From: Clostridia bacterium
GTDB lineage: Bacteria > Bacillota > Clostridia > DSM-8532
DNA: 15,390 bases
Assembly: GCA_026418215.1 (NCBI GenBank)
Contig: JAOABT010000422.1
Span: 1 to 15,390, forward strand
Direction of reading: 5' to 3'
Shown: in pieces, positions 5,920 to 13,706 of the stretch
Layout: each line of letters opens with the position of its first letter
Position numbering within the stretch: position 1 is the first letter of the stretch
The notes under the pieces: generated by a model
Seen by the model: the letters and a program-made list of their open reading frames with translations, nothing else
The model's database searches: none
Told to the model about the DNA's origin: nothing
Position numbers and translations under genes: made by a program

Positions 5920-7692
5920 ATGATTAACAAAGCTGCAATCTATCACCGCGCCGGTTTGGAGTACCGCTACGCGGCAGCCGACGGAAAGGTGTATATACGT
6001 CTAAAAACCGCCTGTGGTGATGTTAAGAGAGTTATATTGCATCATGGGCTACGCTATGACAGAAATAATCCTGCTATTGTTGAAGAGCTTGAAATGGATA
6101 GGGTTTTAAGCGATGGCATCAGCGATTGGTTTGAAGTGTCCTATTACCCTAAGGACCCTAAGATATATTACTACTTCCACATTGAATCTGAGGATGAATC
6201 TGTCTATTATTTGGAAAGCGGTTTCACAAACAGTGTGACAGATAACCTCAATCTGCGTTTCTATTTTCCTTATATCATGGAGTCAGAGATGCTTCGTGTA
6301 CCCGAATGGTCCAGAGGTGCTGTGGTTTATGAAATCTTTCCTGACCGCTTCGAAAGAGCCGAAGGCTTTGGCCGTGCCATAGAGAATATTGTTGTTGATG
6401 AATGGGGTCAAAGACCAAAGGGCGGCTATCACTATTTCGGCGGCAATCTCGAGGGTATTCGCCAGCGCATCCCTTACCTCAAGGAGCTGGGCGTAGAAGT
6501 ACTGTATCTGACACCTATTTTCAAGGCTCCCTCCGTGCATCGCTACGACATTATCGATTATTATGACATCGATCCGCTGCTTGGAACCAAGGACGATTTG
6601 AAGGCTCTTATTAAAGACCTTCATAAGGAAGGCATCCGTATTGTGATGGATGCGGTCTTCAATCACTGCAGCCACCTGTTCTTTGCCTTCCAGGACCTAT
6701 TGAAGAACCAGGAGAAATCCCGCTTCAAGGATTGGTTCCATGTGAAGCATTATCCCGTTGTTCACCGTGAAAATACTTATCACACCTTTGCGGATGTTGC
6801 ATGGAATATGCCCAAGCTCAACACCAGCAATCCCGAAGTCATTGCCTATTTCAGTGAAGTAGGCCGTTATTGGATTCGTGAATATGATATTGACGGCTGG
6901 CGTCTGGATGTAGCAAATGAGGTTGACTCCAATTTCTGGCGCCAGTTCCGTATCGCTGTTAAGGGCCAGAACCCCGAAGCCCTGATTGTGGGCGAGGTCT
7001 GGACAGAATCCTTCCGCTGGCTGCAGGGTGATATGTTTGACTCGGTTATGCACTATCCCTTTATGAACCCTGTGAGAGAATTTGCAGCCTATAAGAGAAT
7101 TTCTGCGGTCAAGATGGACGAGTGGCTTAATCAGGTAGCGTCGCTCTATACGCATGAGTGTCGTGATGCCCTCTGGACGAATTTGGACAGCCATGACATC
7201 GACCGCTTCCTCAACGCCGCCAATGGCGATACAGACGCTTTGATGCTGGGCTCATTCCTGCTTCTTACCTTCCCCGGCGCACCCATGCTTTACTATGGAA
7301 CAGAGCTGGGCATGGAAGGGGCAAATGATCCTGATTGCAGACGATGTATGGAATGGGAAAGGGCGAACGATGACAATAAGGTCTTTACCCATTTCAAGAA
7401 GCTCATCAGCATTAGAAAACAGCATGAAGCATTGAGAAAGGGCAACTTCAGAACCTGGCGGAAGCCAAATGACGGCGTATACGCCTTCTTAAGGCAAACA
7501 GAAAATGACACGCTCATTGCAGTGCTTAATACCAACGACTATGAGATGACCTTCGAGGTGAGCATTCCGTCTGCACTCCGACAGGCTCAATCCTTTGTCG
7601 ATCTTTATGCGTCTGCCAGGGTTGAAAGGTATGACGACAGCTTAACGATTACGCTGCCAGCTAAGACCGGAGCAGTTGTAACCGGGGCTTAA
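5920..7692 (+). CDS. GH13 neopullulanase / cyclomaltodextrinase-type alpha-glycosidase
   Basis: A 590-residue protein with an N-terminal CBM34-like domain (about 1-125) and a GH13 (alpha/beta)8 barrel from VVYEIFPDRF (about 135). Conserved regions in order are LYLTPIF, DAVFNH, GWRLDV, GEVWT and SHDIDR. The catalytic triad is D330 (nucleophile), E359 (acid/base) and D426, with the same spacing (29 and 67) as recalled for Thermoactinomyces TVA II (D325/E354/D421). A C-terminal beta domain follows. It hydrolyses alpha-1,4 and often alpha-1,6 bonds in cyclodextrins, pullulan and maltodextrins. It has no signal peptide, so it should act on imported oligosaccharides in the cytoplasm. Exact specificity (neopullulanase, cyclomaltodextrinase or maltogenic amylase) cannot be told from motifs. 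ATG 5920 follows AGGGGGA. It is a single gene with its own promoter and operator-like sites. Confidence 0.93.
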   Translation: MINKAAIYHRAGLEYRYAAADGKVYIRLKTACGDVKRVILHHGLRYDRNNPAIVEELEMDRVLSDGISDWFEVSYYPKDPKIYYYFHIESEDESVYYLESGFTNSVTDNLNLRFYFPYIMESEMLRVPEWSRGAVVYEIFPDRFERAEGFGRAIENIVVDEWGQRPKGGYHYFGGNLEGIRQRIPYLKELGVEVLYLTPIFKAPSVHRYDIIDYYDIDPLLGTKDDLKALIKDLHKEGIRIVMDAVFNHCSHLFFAFQDLLKNQEKSRFKDWFHVKHYPVVHRENTYHTFADVAWNMPKLNTSNPEVIAYFSEVGRYWIREYDIDGWRLDVANEVDSNFWRQFRIAVKGQNPEALIVGEVWTESFRWLQGDMFDSVMHYPFMNPVREFAAYKRISAVKMDEWLNQVASLYTHECRDALWTNLDSHDIDRFLNAANGDTDALMLGSFLLLTFPGAPMLYYGTELGMEGANDPDCRRCMEWERANDDNKVFTHFKKLISIRKQHEALRKGNFRTWRKPNDGVYAFLRQTENDTLIAVLNTNDYEMTFEVSIPSALRQAQSFVDLYASARVERYDDSLTITLPAKTGAVVTGA

Positions 7693-7862
7693 ACGTAGCC
7701 AATAGCTCATAAATAGCGGTACAGAAGAGCTCATTTTGCATACCAGGTGCCTTAGAGTAAGTTACGATTCCTTTAGCCTATTGTGAAGCAATAAACCAGC
7801 ATAAAAAAAGGCCTTATGATCATTGCGTATTTCTAAATCTCTTCATAATAGATTGCTCCGAT

Positions 7863-7878
7863 TGCTGTTCCAACAGCA
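7863..7878. repeat. Perfect short palindrome next to the terminator
   Basis: TGCTGTT and AACAGCA are separated by CC, directly abutting the terminator hairpin, so two hairpins stand in tandem. It could be a pausing element or an operator; nothing shows which. Confidence 0.4.
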
Positions 7879-7912
7879 GAAATGCCCGCCAATTCGGCGG
7901 GCATTTCTTTAT
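7878..7912. terminator. Shared bidirectional terminator of the GH13 gene and valS
   Basis: A perfect 13-bp stem, AGAAATGCCCGCC (7878-7890) with its complement at 7896-7908 and a 5-base loop. Its AT-rich foot supplies short T-runs on both strands, better on plus (ATTTCTTTAT). It is placed between convergent genes. Confidence 0.8.
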
Positions 7913-8043
7913 GGGTGCGAAAAGATTTTTAGATACTAATCGAGGGAGAGCCATTAATAGCTACCAAGGGTTTCAGCGAGGGGAAGCAGCTTCAAACCAA
8001 TACAGGAAGCTTGCCTCAAGAACTTGCCAGGAACAGCAGGTAT

Positions 8044-10434
8044 TTAAACAATCTCCGCCTTAAAGCTCCCTGGCGATAGCTCTATGGATTTGGCCCCGGT
8101 AGAGGCTTCCAGGTCTTTGAGCGTCTCTTGGACCAAGGGCAGATGCTCTTGGTTGCATTGGATGCGCAGGCGGTCAATTTCAGCTTTCAAGGACAGGTTT
8201 CGCTCGGACTTATAGCGCCTGACTTCACCCATGATAGCGGTGATACACTGGCCAAAATCTATCATAGAGGGATTCTTGGCTTCTTCACTATCCCAAGTCA
8301 GCAAATGGAGTGATGGGGTGAGTTCATACTTTTTGAAATAGGAAAGGTAGATTTCCTCTGTGATATGGGGAACAAACGGGGCATAGAGCTTCAAGATTCT
8401 TAAAAGGCTCAGGTAAAGCGCGTATTGTGCCGAGCGCCGTTCGCCCGCACCATGTATCTCCGGTTTATAAAGCCTGTCTTTAACAATTTCAAGGTACTGG
8501 TCACAGAAGTCGTTCCAGAAAAAGCTGTCGATTTCCTGACGGGCAGCGCCGGCCTCGTAGGCCTGGAAGAATTTCCGGGCCTTGTTGAGGGTATCCAAGC
8601 CCTTTTCGATAATCCATTGGTCTATGGGGAGAAGCTTTTCTGGCTTTTGTCCATCGTAATCCTCAAGATGCATAAGACAGAAGCGGGATGCATTCCAGAG
8701 CTTTGTGAGGAAGCGGCCGGAGGTTTTCAGCTCTTCCTCGGCAAAAAGCGTGTCGGTTCCAAGCCTTCCGCTGGCTGCCCAGTAGCGCAGGCCATCCGAG
8801 GAGTAGGTCTCAATGAGGGCATGAGGCGACAGCTTGGCATTGTCCTTGGATTTACTGAACTTCTCGCCCTGCTTGGCCATGACGAAGCCGCAAACCATGA
8901 TATCCTTCCAAGGGATCTGTCCTGTATGGTACAGGCTCTTGACAATGGTGTAAAAAGCCCAGGTTCTGATGATTTCATGGGCCTGGGTCCGCATGCTCAT
9001 AGGATGCAGAGGCCTTTCGTCGGCTTCTCCCCAGCGGCTGTTGATCAGCGGAGTTACTGATGAGGTGGCCCAGGTGTCCAAAACGGCCGATTCAGGGGTA
9101 AACTCCGTGGAACCGCATTTGGGGCAGGTCTCATCCGGGCTAGTTTCCAAAGGATTCAGGGGTAAATCCTCATCCGATGCCAGGTGTATGGCACCGCAGG
9201 ACTTGCAGTACCAAACCGGGAACGGAACGCCAAAGTAGCGTTGGCGCGAGATGCACCAGTCCCATTTAAGGTTTTCAACCCAGAGGAGATATCTCTGCTT
9301 CATGCTTTCAGGATACCAGTTGATTTCGTCTGCAGCCCTCAAAAAGCGCTCTTTCTCGCTGAGGATATCAATGAACCACTGCTTCGACGGGATAATCTCG
9401 ATTTCATGCCCGCAGCGCTCGTGGATAGAGACTGTATGGGTGATAGTTTCCTGCTTGAGGAGCAGGCCCTGGCGTTCAAGCTCCTGTAGGATGGCTTGGC
9501 GAGCCCTCTTGACAGGTAGTCCGCCAACGTAAGGAATATCCGTTTGAAGGATTCCGTCCGGGTTGATGACACGCTTGTAGGGAAGCTTGTGGTTATGGAA
9601 CCATTCAAGATCGGTGGTATCACCAAAGGTGGCGCACATAACCGCACCGGTGCCTTTTTCTGGGCTGACCTTGGCATCAGTCAAAATGGGGATGTCAAAA
9701 TTGTATAGCGGAACCTTGGCTGTTTTTCCTATAATGGCCTTGTAACGGCTGTCTTCCGGATGAACGAAAATAGCGACACAGCCGTAGAGAAGCTCAGGGC
9801 GGGTTGTGGCGATCAAGAGCTCTCGCCCCTCAACAAGGAAGGGGAGGGTGTTGAAGGTTGTTTCGCCCTCCTTGGGTTCAAGGTCAGCCTGTGCGATAGA
9901 GGTTTGGCAGTGAGTGCAGTAGAGGACAGGGGTTTCCTTCAAATAGGCCTTTCCCTTCCTGGCCAGGTCTAGGAAGGACTTCTGGGAAATCCTCTGAGAA
10001 AGGGGATTGATGGTTTCATATTGCAGCTCCCAGTCAACCGAGAAGCCCATTTGAGTCCAAAGCGCCTTGAACTCCTGCTCATAACGCTTGGTGGTTCCCA
10101 TACACAAAGCTGTAAAATCACTTCTTTTAAGGCTGTTGGCGCTGATGCCAGCCTCCTTTTCAACCAGCCTCTCGGTGGGAAGGCCGTTATCATCAAAGCC
10201 GAAGGGATAGAAAACGTTCTTTCCCTGCATCCTGTGGAACCGGGCAATGATCTCAGCCTGAGTGTAGGAGAAGATATGCCCGATGTGCAGGCTGCCGCTG
10301 ACCGTTGGCGGGGGTGTATCGATGGAATAGGTCTCCTTGCTGCTGTTGGGATCATACCGGTAGACCTTGTTCTCACCCCAGTATTCCTGAATTTTTTTCT
10401 CTCTTTCCTTGAAATCATAGCGCTTGTCGAGCAT
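8044..10434 (-). CDS. valS: Valyl-tRNA synthetase, archaeal-genre type
   Basis: A 796-residue class I synthetase that charges tRNA-Val. The HIGH motif is in GSLHIGHIFSY (HIGH at about residues 51-54) and the KMSKS-type loop is KFSKSKD; WCISRQR and zinc-binding-like cysteine pairs (CKSC, CPKC) lie between. The CP1 editing domain is present (TTRPELLYG, GTGAVMCATFGD). The stretch GFDDNGLPTERLVEK replaces the usual bacterial ValS PGxDHAG segment. Together with CTFGDTTDLEWF-like editing motifs it matches the archaeal-type ValS also known from Rickettsia. The protein is about 80 residues shorter than Bacillus-type ValS (about 880) and lacks an obvious C-terminal coiled-coil arm. ATG 10434 follows GGAAGG at 9 bases. 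Expression should depend on uncharged tRNA-Val through the T-box leader. Family assignment is firm; the archaeal origin is inferred from motifs. Confidence 0.95.
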   Translation of the reverse strand: MLDKRYDFKEREKKIQEYWGENKVYRYDPNSSKETYSIDTPPPTVSGSLHIGHIFSYTQAEIIARFHRMQGKNVFYPFGFDDNGLPTERLVEKEAGISANSLKRSDFTALCMGTTKRYEQEFKALWTQMGFSVDWELQYETINPLSQRISQKSFLDLARKGKAYLKETPVLYCTHCQTSIAQADLEPKEGETTFNTLPFLVEGRELLIATTRPELLYGCVAIFVHPEDSRYKAIIGKTAKVPLYNFDIPILTDAKVSPEKGTGAVMCATFGDTTDLEWFHNHKLPYKRVINPDGILQTDIPYVGGLPVKRARQAILQELERQGLLLKQETITHTVSIHERCGHEIEIIPSKQWFIDILSEKERFLRAADEINWYPESMKQRYLLWVENLKWDWCISRQRYFGVPFPVWYCKSCGAIHLASDEDLPLNPLETSPDETCPKCGSTEFTPESAVLDTWATSSVTPLINSRWGEADERPLHPMSMRTQAHEIIRTWAFYTIVKSLYHTGQIPWKDIMVCGFVMAKQGEKFSKSKDNAKLSPHALIETYSSDGLRYWAASGRLGTDTLFAEEELKTSGRFLTKLWNASRFCLMHLEDYDGQKPEKLLPIDQWIIEKGLDTLNKARKFFQAYEAGAARQEIDSFFWNDFCDQYLEIVKDRLYKPEIHGAGERRSAQYALYLSLLRILKLYAPFVPHITEEIYLSYFKKYELTPSLHLLTWDSEEAKNPSMIDFGQCITAIMGEVRRYKSERNLSLKAEIDRLRIQCNQEHLPLVQETLKDLEASTGAKSIELSPGSFKAEIV

Positions 10435-10461
10435 AGCCTCTAACCTTCCTTTCGGTTGAAA

Positions 10462-10501
10462 AAATAAAAAGCCTTCGTCCTAACTTACTAGGACGAAGGC
10501 T
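10462..10501 (-). terminator. valS: Attenuator terminator of the valS T-box leader
   Basis: A perfect 13-bp stem (10470-10482 with 10489-10501, 6-base loop) is followed on the minus strand by TTTTATTTTTT. The ascending arm follows the T-box sequence directly, so it competes with the antiterminator. Confidence 0.93.
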
Positions 10502-10772
10502 CTAAAGCTTTCCGCGGTACCACCTAAATTCGTACGTAATGAAACGTACACTCTCTTTCGCCATACGGGTTTCCTCTGAAACCTTATAAGGCTGCCCCTT
10601 TAACGTGGGGCTCTTACGGTGAAGCCTACTTGCTCTGGAAAAGTCCAGCGCTTTGGGTTCACGGCTCAAGGGCTACCTTCGTTTTTCTCTTCACGGGAAA
10701 TTTCCACCGTCATTCCCTCTCTATGCTTCATGAGAAAAAGTACTCTTCCCTGTCAACGCCTCTGCTGTATTT
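10462..10772 (-). ncRNA. valS: T-box riboswitch leader for valS (tRNA-Val)
   Basis: On the minus strand the conserved T-box GGTGGTACCGCGG lies at 10524-10512, directly before the attenuator. Its TGGT bulge complements an ACCA tRNA end, as expected for a tRNA with discriminator A such as tRNA-Val. Upstream is a stem I-like region with AGAGGGA, GGTGGAAA and GAAGGTAGCCCTTGAGC segments. A GTG (valine) followed by A at 10662-10660 is the best specifier candidate. Uncharged tRNA-Val should stabilise the antiterminator and turn valS on. The specifier call is by position and pattern only. Confidence 0.93.
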
Positions 10773-10778
10773 TTTATT

Positions 10779-10807
10779 ATTATATGAGCAAAATCATATG
10801 AAGTCAA
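10779..10807 (-). promoter_or_regulatory. valS: Promoter of the valS T-box leader
   Basis: On the minus strand TTGACT (10807-10802), a 17-base spacer and a perfect TATAAT (10784-10779) predict a start near 10772, giving a leader of about 340 bases. Confidence 0.88.
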
Positions 10808-10990
10808 CGGTCTTTTTGAGCAAACAAAAATGTCAAAATATTGGTTGGACACCCATTTGAACGTCGTTTGCCGTTGGTTCTAGAGTAACCCGATTCCAAA
10901 AAAATTATTAGGCATAAATTCCCAATGGCCCGCATAAAATAAGGATGGTACTTTTTAATGTCGCACATCAAGGTTCCATTTCAATTCAGT

Positions 10991-11116
10991 ATGCGCTGAG
11001 TCTCTGGATCATCAGGGAGCGGGAGAACCACATTTTGGGGTGAATCCGGTATATCCGGTAGGGTTAAACTCTTTCGACCCGAATCCGTCAGCTAATCTCG
11101 TAAGCGTTGGAAGAGA
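10991..11116 (+). ncRNA. c-di-AMP riboswitch (ydaO/yuaA type) upstream of dapB
   Basis: The sequence follows the ydaO consensus block by block: GGGAGCGGGAGAACC, TTTTGGGGTGAAT, a small CCGG/CCGG hairpin, TAGGGTTAAAC, CGACCCGAATCCGTCAGCTAA, then CTCGTAAGCG. P1 pairs GCGCT (10993-10997) with AGCGT; the next helix pairs CGGGAG with CTCG and adjoining bases. The class binds cyclic di-AMP and normally turns genes off when the ligand is high. There is no clear terminator after it. Bases 10861-10990 upstream hold no gene; TAAAAT (10935-10940) is a possible -10, but no convincing -35 matches it. Confidence 0.9.
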
Positions 11117-11194
11117 GGGTGGTTGGTATGCTGTTATTGTCATAGGCTCTTCTTGTCCAATCTTGTCATGAAATTATTTTACGATTGGAGGGAG
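11107..11194 (+). promoter_or_regulatory. dapB: Probable translational expression platform of the dapB riboswitch
   Basis: TCCAATC (11156-11162) is a perfect 7-base complement of GATTGGA (11183-11189), whose end overlaps the Shine-Dalgarno GGAGGGAG (11187-11194). TCCAA can instead pair with TTGGA (11107-11111) at the 3' foot of the aptamer, helped by GAAGAG/CTCTTC. The two folds exclude each other. The absence of a hairpin plus U-run suggests control of translation, not termination. Confidence 0.5.
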
Positions 11195-11198
11195 TTTT

Positions 11199-12026
11199 AT
11201 GACCCAAGTCTGTCTCATGGGTCTTGGAAGAACAGGCATGGAGATCGCACGTATCCTTTTAGAGCAAAGGGATATCAAGCTGGTTGGGGCGATTTGCTCT
11301 GATTTCACCAGCAAAGCGGGTAAGGATATTGGAGAAATATTGAATATTCCGGATACCGGAGCCAAGGTTTATACATCGAACCAGCTCAAAACGGTTATAG
11401 AAAAGCTTAAACCAGATGTTTTCGTTGATTTTTCCAATCACAAAGCCACCATGAAGCACGTGAAGCTCATCTCAGAGCATCATGCCGGGCTTGTCATCGG
11501 CACAACGGGCTTTTCAAGGACGGACCTCATGCGCTTGATGGTTCTTTCTAAAAAGAATCAGTCAGGCATCCTTTATGCCCCGAATATCACACTGGGCGTC
11601 AACGTCATGATGCTGCTTTCTAATATCGCGGCCCGTATTCTCAATGATTATGACTTTGAAATAACCGAGGCCCACCATAAGTACAAGAAGGATTCGCCCT
11701 CAGGAACGGCCCTTAAGATCGCGGATGAGATTGAGAAGGGTCTTGAGGCCACGGGTGTTGAAGTCAATGAGGGTATTCCCATTCATGCCATACGCGCCGG
11801 CGGCATCGTCGGACGGCATCAGCTCATGATTGCCGGTGAAAACGACAAGCTAGAGATCGTGCATGAATCCTTCAGCCGTAAGGCCTTTGCGGCAGGCGCT
11901 TTAAGAGGCATTCACTTTATCAGGGACAAAAAAGGCTTCTATGAGATGCGCGATGTTTTGGACCTTGAAAAAGTGCTCGCGTCTTACTTTGAAAAGCGCA
12001 GGATTGCACTGTATCGGCAACGTTAG
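11199..12026 (+). CDS. dapB: 4-hydroxy-tetrahydrodipicolinate reductase
   Basis: A 275-residue DapB, the NAD(P)H-dependent second enzyme of the diaminopimelate/lysine branch, which feeds peptidoglycan cross-links and lysine. The nucleotide-binding motif is GLGRTG (8-13). GTTGF lies at 101-105 and APNITLGVNVM at 127-137. The catalytic EAHHKYKKDSPSGTA (157-171) has H159 and K163 at the same numbers as in Escherichia coli DapB. HAIRAGGIVGRHQ then lies in the substrate domain. ATG 11199 follows GGAGGGAG closely. No other dap gene is adjacent, so it stands alone behind a c-di-AMP riboswitch. It is convergent with the dinB unit across a 44-base gap (12027-12070) with no clear terminator. Confidence 0.93.
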   Translation: MTQVCLMGLGRTGMEIARILLEQRDIKLVGAICSDFTSKAGKDIGEILNIPDTGAKVYTSNQLKTVIEKLKPDVFVDFSNHKATMKHVKLISEHHAGLVIGTTGFSRTDLMRLMVLSKKNQSGILYAPNITLGVNVMMLLSNIAARILNDYDFEITEAHHKYKKDSPSGTALKIADEIEKGLEATGVEVNEGIPIHAIRAGGIVGRHQLMIAGENDKLEIVHESFSRKAFAAGALRGIHFIRDKKGFYEMRDVLDLEKVLASYFEKRRIALYRQR

Positions 12027-12070
12027 ATAATAGCCTGCAAGTCAATAATCTTTCGCAGCAGCACACCCTG

Positions 12071-12334
12071 TTAAAGCTTATACAGATACCATTTGAAGGT
12101 CTGGGTCTCATATTTCATTTCAAATACCCGCTCGACCCCATCCAGGACGCTTTGAACAGTGAAGATCAGCATGCGGTTTCCGGCAAGCTTTTCTTCCTTT
12201 TTATCCAGGATGCGGTCGATTTTGATTATGCGGGATTCCTGATTCCCCTCCTGGAAGCGAAACTTAAGCGGTTTAATGTTGCCGTCGCTGCTGCTGAGGC
12301 AGATCATATCCACACTCTTCATCAAAACCTTCAT
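12071..12334 (-). CDS. Conserved-looking 87-residue protein downstream of the Y-family polymerase gene
   Basis: A small, mixed-charge protein with no signal peptide or membrane segment; I do not recognise a named family. Visible features are MICLSSSDGNIKPLKFRF near the N-terminus, a basic middle (IIKIDRILDKKEEKLAGNRM) and an aromatic C-terminus (FKWYLYKL), suggesting an all-beta or SH3-like small fold; that is a guess. It starts 18 bases after the polymerase stop codon, so it is almost certainly in the same LexA-controlled transcript. A second in-frame ATG four codons in, preceded by AAGG, is an alternative start. The linkage suggests a DNA-damage role, which is inference. Confidence 0.75.
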   Translation of the reverse strand: MKVLMKSVDMICLSSSDGNIKPLKFRFQEGNQESRIIKIDRILDKKEEKLAGNRMLIFTVQSVLDGVERVFEMKYETQTFKWYLYKL

Positions 12335-12352
12335 GCCCTTGCCACCCCCGCC

Positions 12353-13612
12353 TTAAAGAAGACTGCGCATGCCTGGAAAATCCTCGCGCACGCCGCCTGT
12401 GAGAGGAGGGATGCCTGAGTGAATGAAGCTGCCCCGTACGACGGAGGTGCTGCCAAAGTGCAGCCGTATGGCATCGATGCTTGAATCCAAAGCTTTTTTC
12501 CGCACGAGGCGCGCTTCATCGAATAAGGAGGTCTGGTAAAACTGGTCGTTGCAAAGGGAAGAGAAGGCCACGCCGAAATGTCGCAGCGGGTCTCCGTCCC
12601 AGAGCTCCTGAAAAAGGGATTGGGCCACCTTGTAGAGGCTTTCGGTGTTGTCGGTGGGGGTTAGAAGCCTCCTCTGATGGGAGAAGAAGCTCAGGTCGGT
12701 TTTTCGGATGGAAACCGAAACGACTCTGGCCAGGAGCCTGGCCTGACGCAGGCGGGCCGAAGCTGTTTCCACAAGCGAAAGAACATAAAGCAGGGCCTCC
12801 TTTTCGTTATCCACATCAAAAGGCGTGGTCGTGGAGTTTCCGATACCCTTGGCCTCGCTTCCGTAAGGGTTGACGGGGGAATCGTCGAACCCATGGGCGT
12901 ATTGCCAAAGCACCTTGCCGAAGCTCTTAAAATGGGCGGTCAGAAAATGGGGGTCGGTATGGGCAAGCTGCCCGATACTGAAAATATTCAGTCTATAAAG
13001 CCGAGGTGCCGTGCGCCTTCCCACCATGAAGAGCTCCTTCACCGAGAGGGGCCACATTTTTTTCGGGACCTCTTGGGGATAGAGGGTATGAACCTTGTCG
13101 GGCTTTTCGAACTCCGAGGCCATTTTAGCCAGCAGCTTATTCGTGGAGACACCGATATTAACGGTAAACCCCAGCTCTTTTTTAACCCGCCGGGAGATTT
13201 TTTGTGCGTATTCAAAGGGATCTCGCCCCCGCAACGATTGTGTCACGTCCAAAAAGCATTCATCTACCGAATACCTTTCGATAAGCGGTGAATATTCGCT
13301 TAATAAATCCATGAGTGCATTGGAACACTGGATATAAAGCGAGTAATCGGGCGGCAGCACCACGAGTTGAGGGCATTTGCTTCTGGCCTGCCAAAGCACT
13401 TCGCCTGTGTGGATATCATATTTTTTCGCAGGAATGGATTTGGCCAGGACAATGCCGTGACGGCTTTCCTCGTCCCCGCCCACAACGCTCGGGATTTCCC
13501 GAAGATCAATGGGCGAACCGTGTTGAAGCCGATAAACCGCTTCCCAGCTCAAGAAGGCGGAATTCACGTCAATATGCAGAATAATGCGGTTTCCGCTTGG
13601 GCTTGCCTCCAT
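12353..13612 (-). CDS. dinB: Y-family DNA polymerase (DinB/UmuC-like, pol IV type)
   Basis: A 419-residue translesion polymerase. Catalytic acidic residues are D15 (HIDVNSAFLSW) and D117/E118 (YSVDECFLDV); F20 aligns with the steric-gate residue that excludes ribonucleotides. A finger and palm region follows, then an HhH-type segment (VKELFMVGRRTAPRLYRLNIFSIG) and a little-finger domain. QTSLFDE near the C-terminus fits the QxxLF-type beta-clamp binding motif. ATG 13612 is chosen because GGAGG lies 5 bases upstream; an upstream in-frame start at 13633 lacks a site. It is first gene of a two-gene unit with the 87-residue protein and has a LexA box in its promoter. Whether it is DinB proper or a UvrX-like paralogue cannot be settled here. 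Confidence 0.93.
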   Translation of the reverse strand: MEASPSGNRIILHIDVNSAFLSWEAVYRLQHGSPIDLREIPSVVGGDEESRHGIVLAKSIPAKKYDIHTGEVLWQARSKCPQLVVLPPDYSLYIQCSNALMDLLSEYSPLIERYSVDECFLDVTQSLRGRDPFEYAQKISRRVKKELGFTVNIGVSTNKLLAKMASEFEKPDKVHTLYPQEVPKKMWPLSVKELFMVGRRTAPRLYRLNIFSIGQLAHTDPHFLTAHFKSFGKVLWQYAHGFDDSPVNPYGSEAKGIGNSTTTPFDVDNEKEALLYVLSLVETASARLRQARLLARVVSVSIRKTDLSFFSHQRRLLTPTDNTESLYKVAQSLFQELWDGDPLRHFGVAFSSLCNDQFYQTSLFDEARLVRKKALDSSIDAIRLHFGSTSVVRGSFIHSGIPPLTGGVREDFPGMRSLL

Positions 13613-13653
13613 AAAAATCCTCCGTTTGAGCACTCAAAACCCTATCTGTCTTT

Positions 13654-13683
13654 ATTATAAAAGAACACATGTTCGATTGTAAA
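13654..13683 (-). promoter_or_regulatory. dinB: Promoter of the dinB unit
   Basis: On the minus strand TTTACA (13683-13678), an 18-base spacer and a perfect TATAAT (13659-13654), with the LexA box lying inside the spacer. Confidence 0.85.
13662..13675 (-). promoter_or_regulatory. dinB: LexA (SOS) operator of the dinB unit
   Basis: The minus strand reads CGAACATGTGTTCT, matching the Gram-positive LexA consensus CGAACRNRYGTTYC at 13 of 14 positions. Its place between -35 and -10 would block polymerase until LexA is cleaved after DNA damage. Confidence 0.9.
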
Positions 13684-13706
13684 GAGGTAATATTCGCCGA
13701 ACATGG

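Larger units (their letters stand above)
7693..8043. other. Convergent intergenic region
   Basis: 351 bases between the GH13 and valS stop codons. It holds a strong hairpin and an adjacent short palindrome (7863-7908). I see no credible gene, promoter or RNA elsewhere in it. Confidence 0.6.

Noticed and set aside
7837..7908. 23-codon minus-strand ORF (MPAELAGISAVG...) in the convergent gap
   Set aside because: It starts inside the terminator hairpin and its first codons are just the hairpin sequence; no ribosome binding site is seen.
7989..7998. GCTTCAAACC here also occurs (inverted) in the tex leader at 13929-13938
   Set aside because: A 10-base match in a 15 kb window on two strands is expected by chance, and flanking bases do not match.
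8425..9060. Long plus-strand ORF (211 codons) antisense to valS
   Set aside because: It lies entirely within valS, whose motifs are intact; the translation has no known domain.
10751..10756. Perfect TTGACA on the minus strand within the valS leader
   Set aside because: No -10 follows at a suitable distance, and it lies downstream of the much better TTGACT-17-TATAAT promoter.
12677..13291. Plus-strand ORF (204 codons) antisense to dinB
   Set aside because: It overlaps a conserved polymerase gene and shows no family signature.
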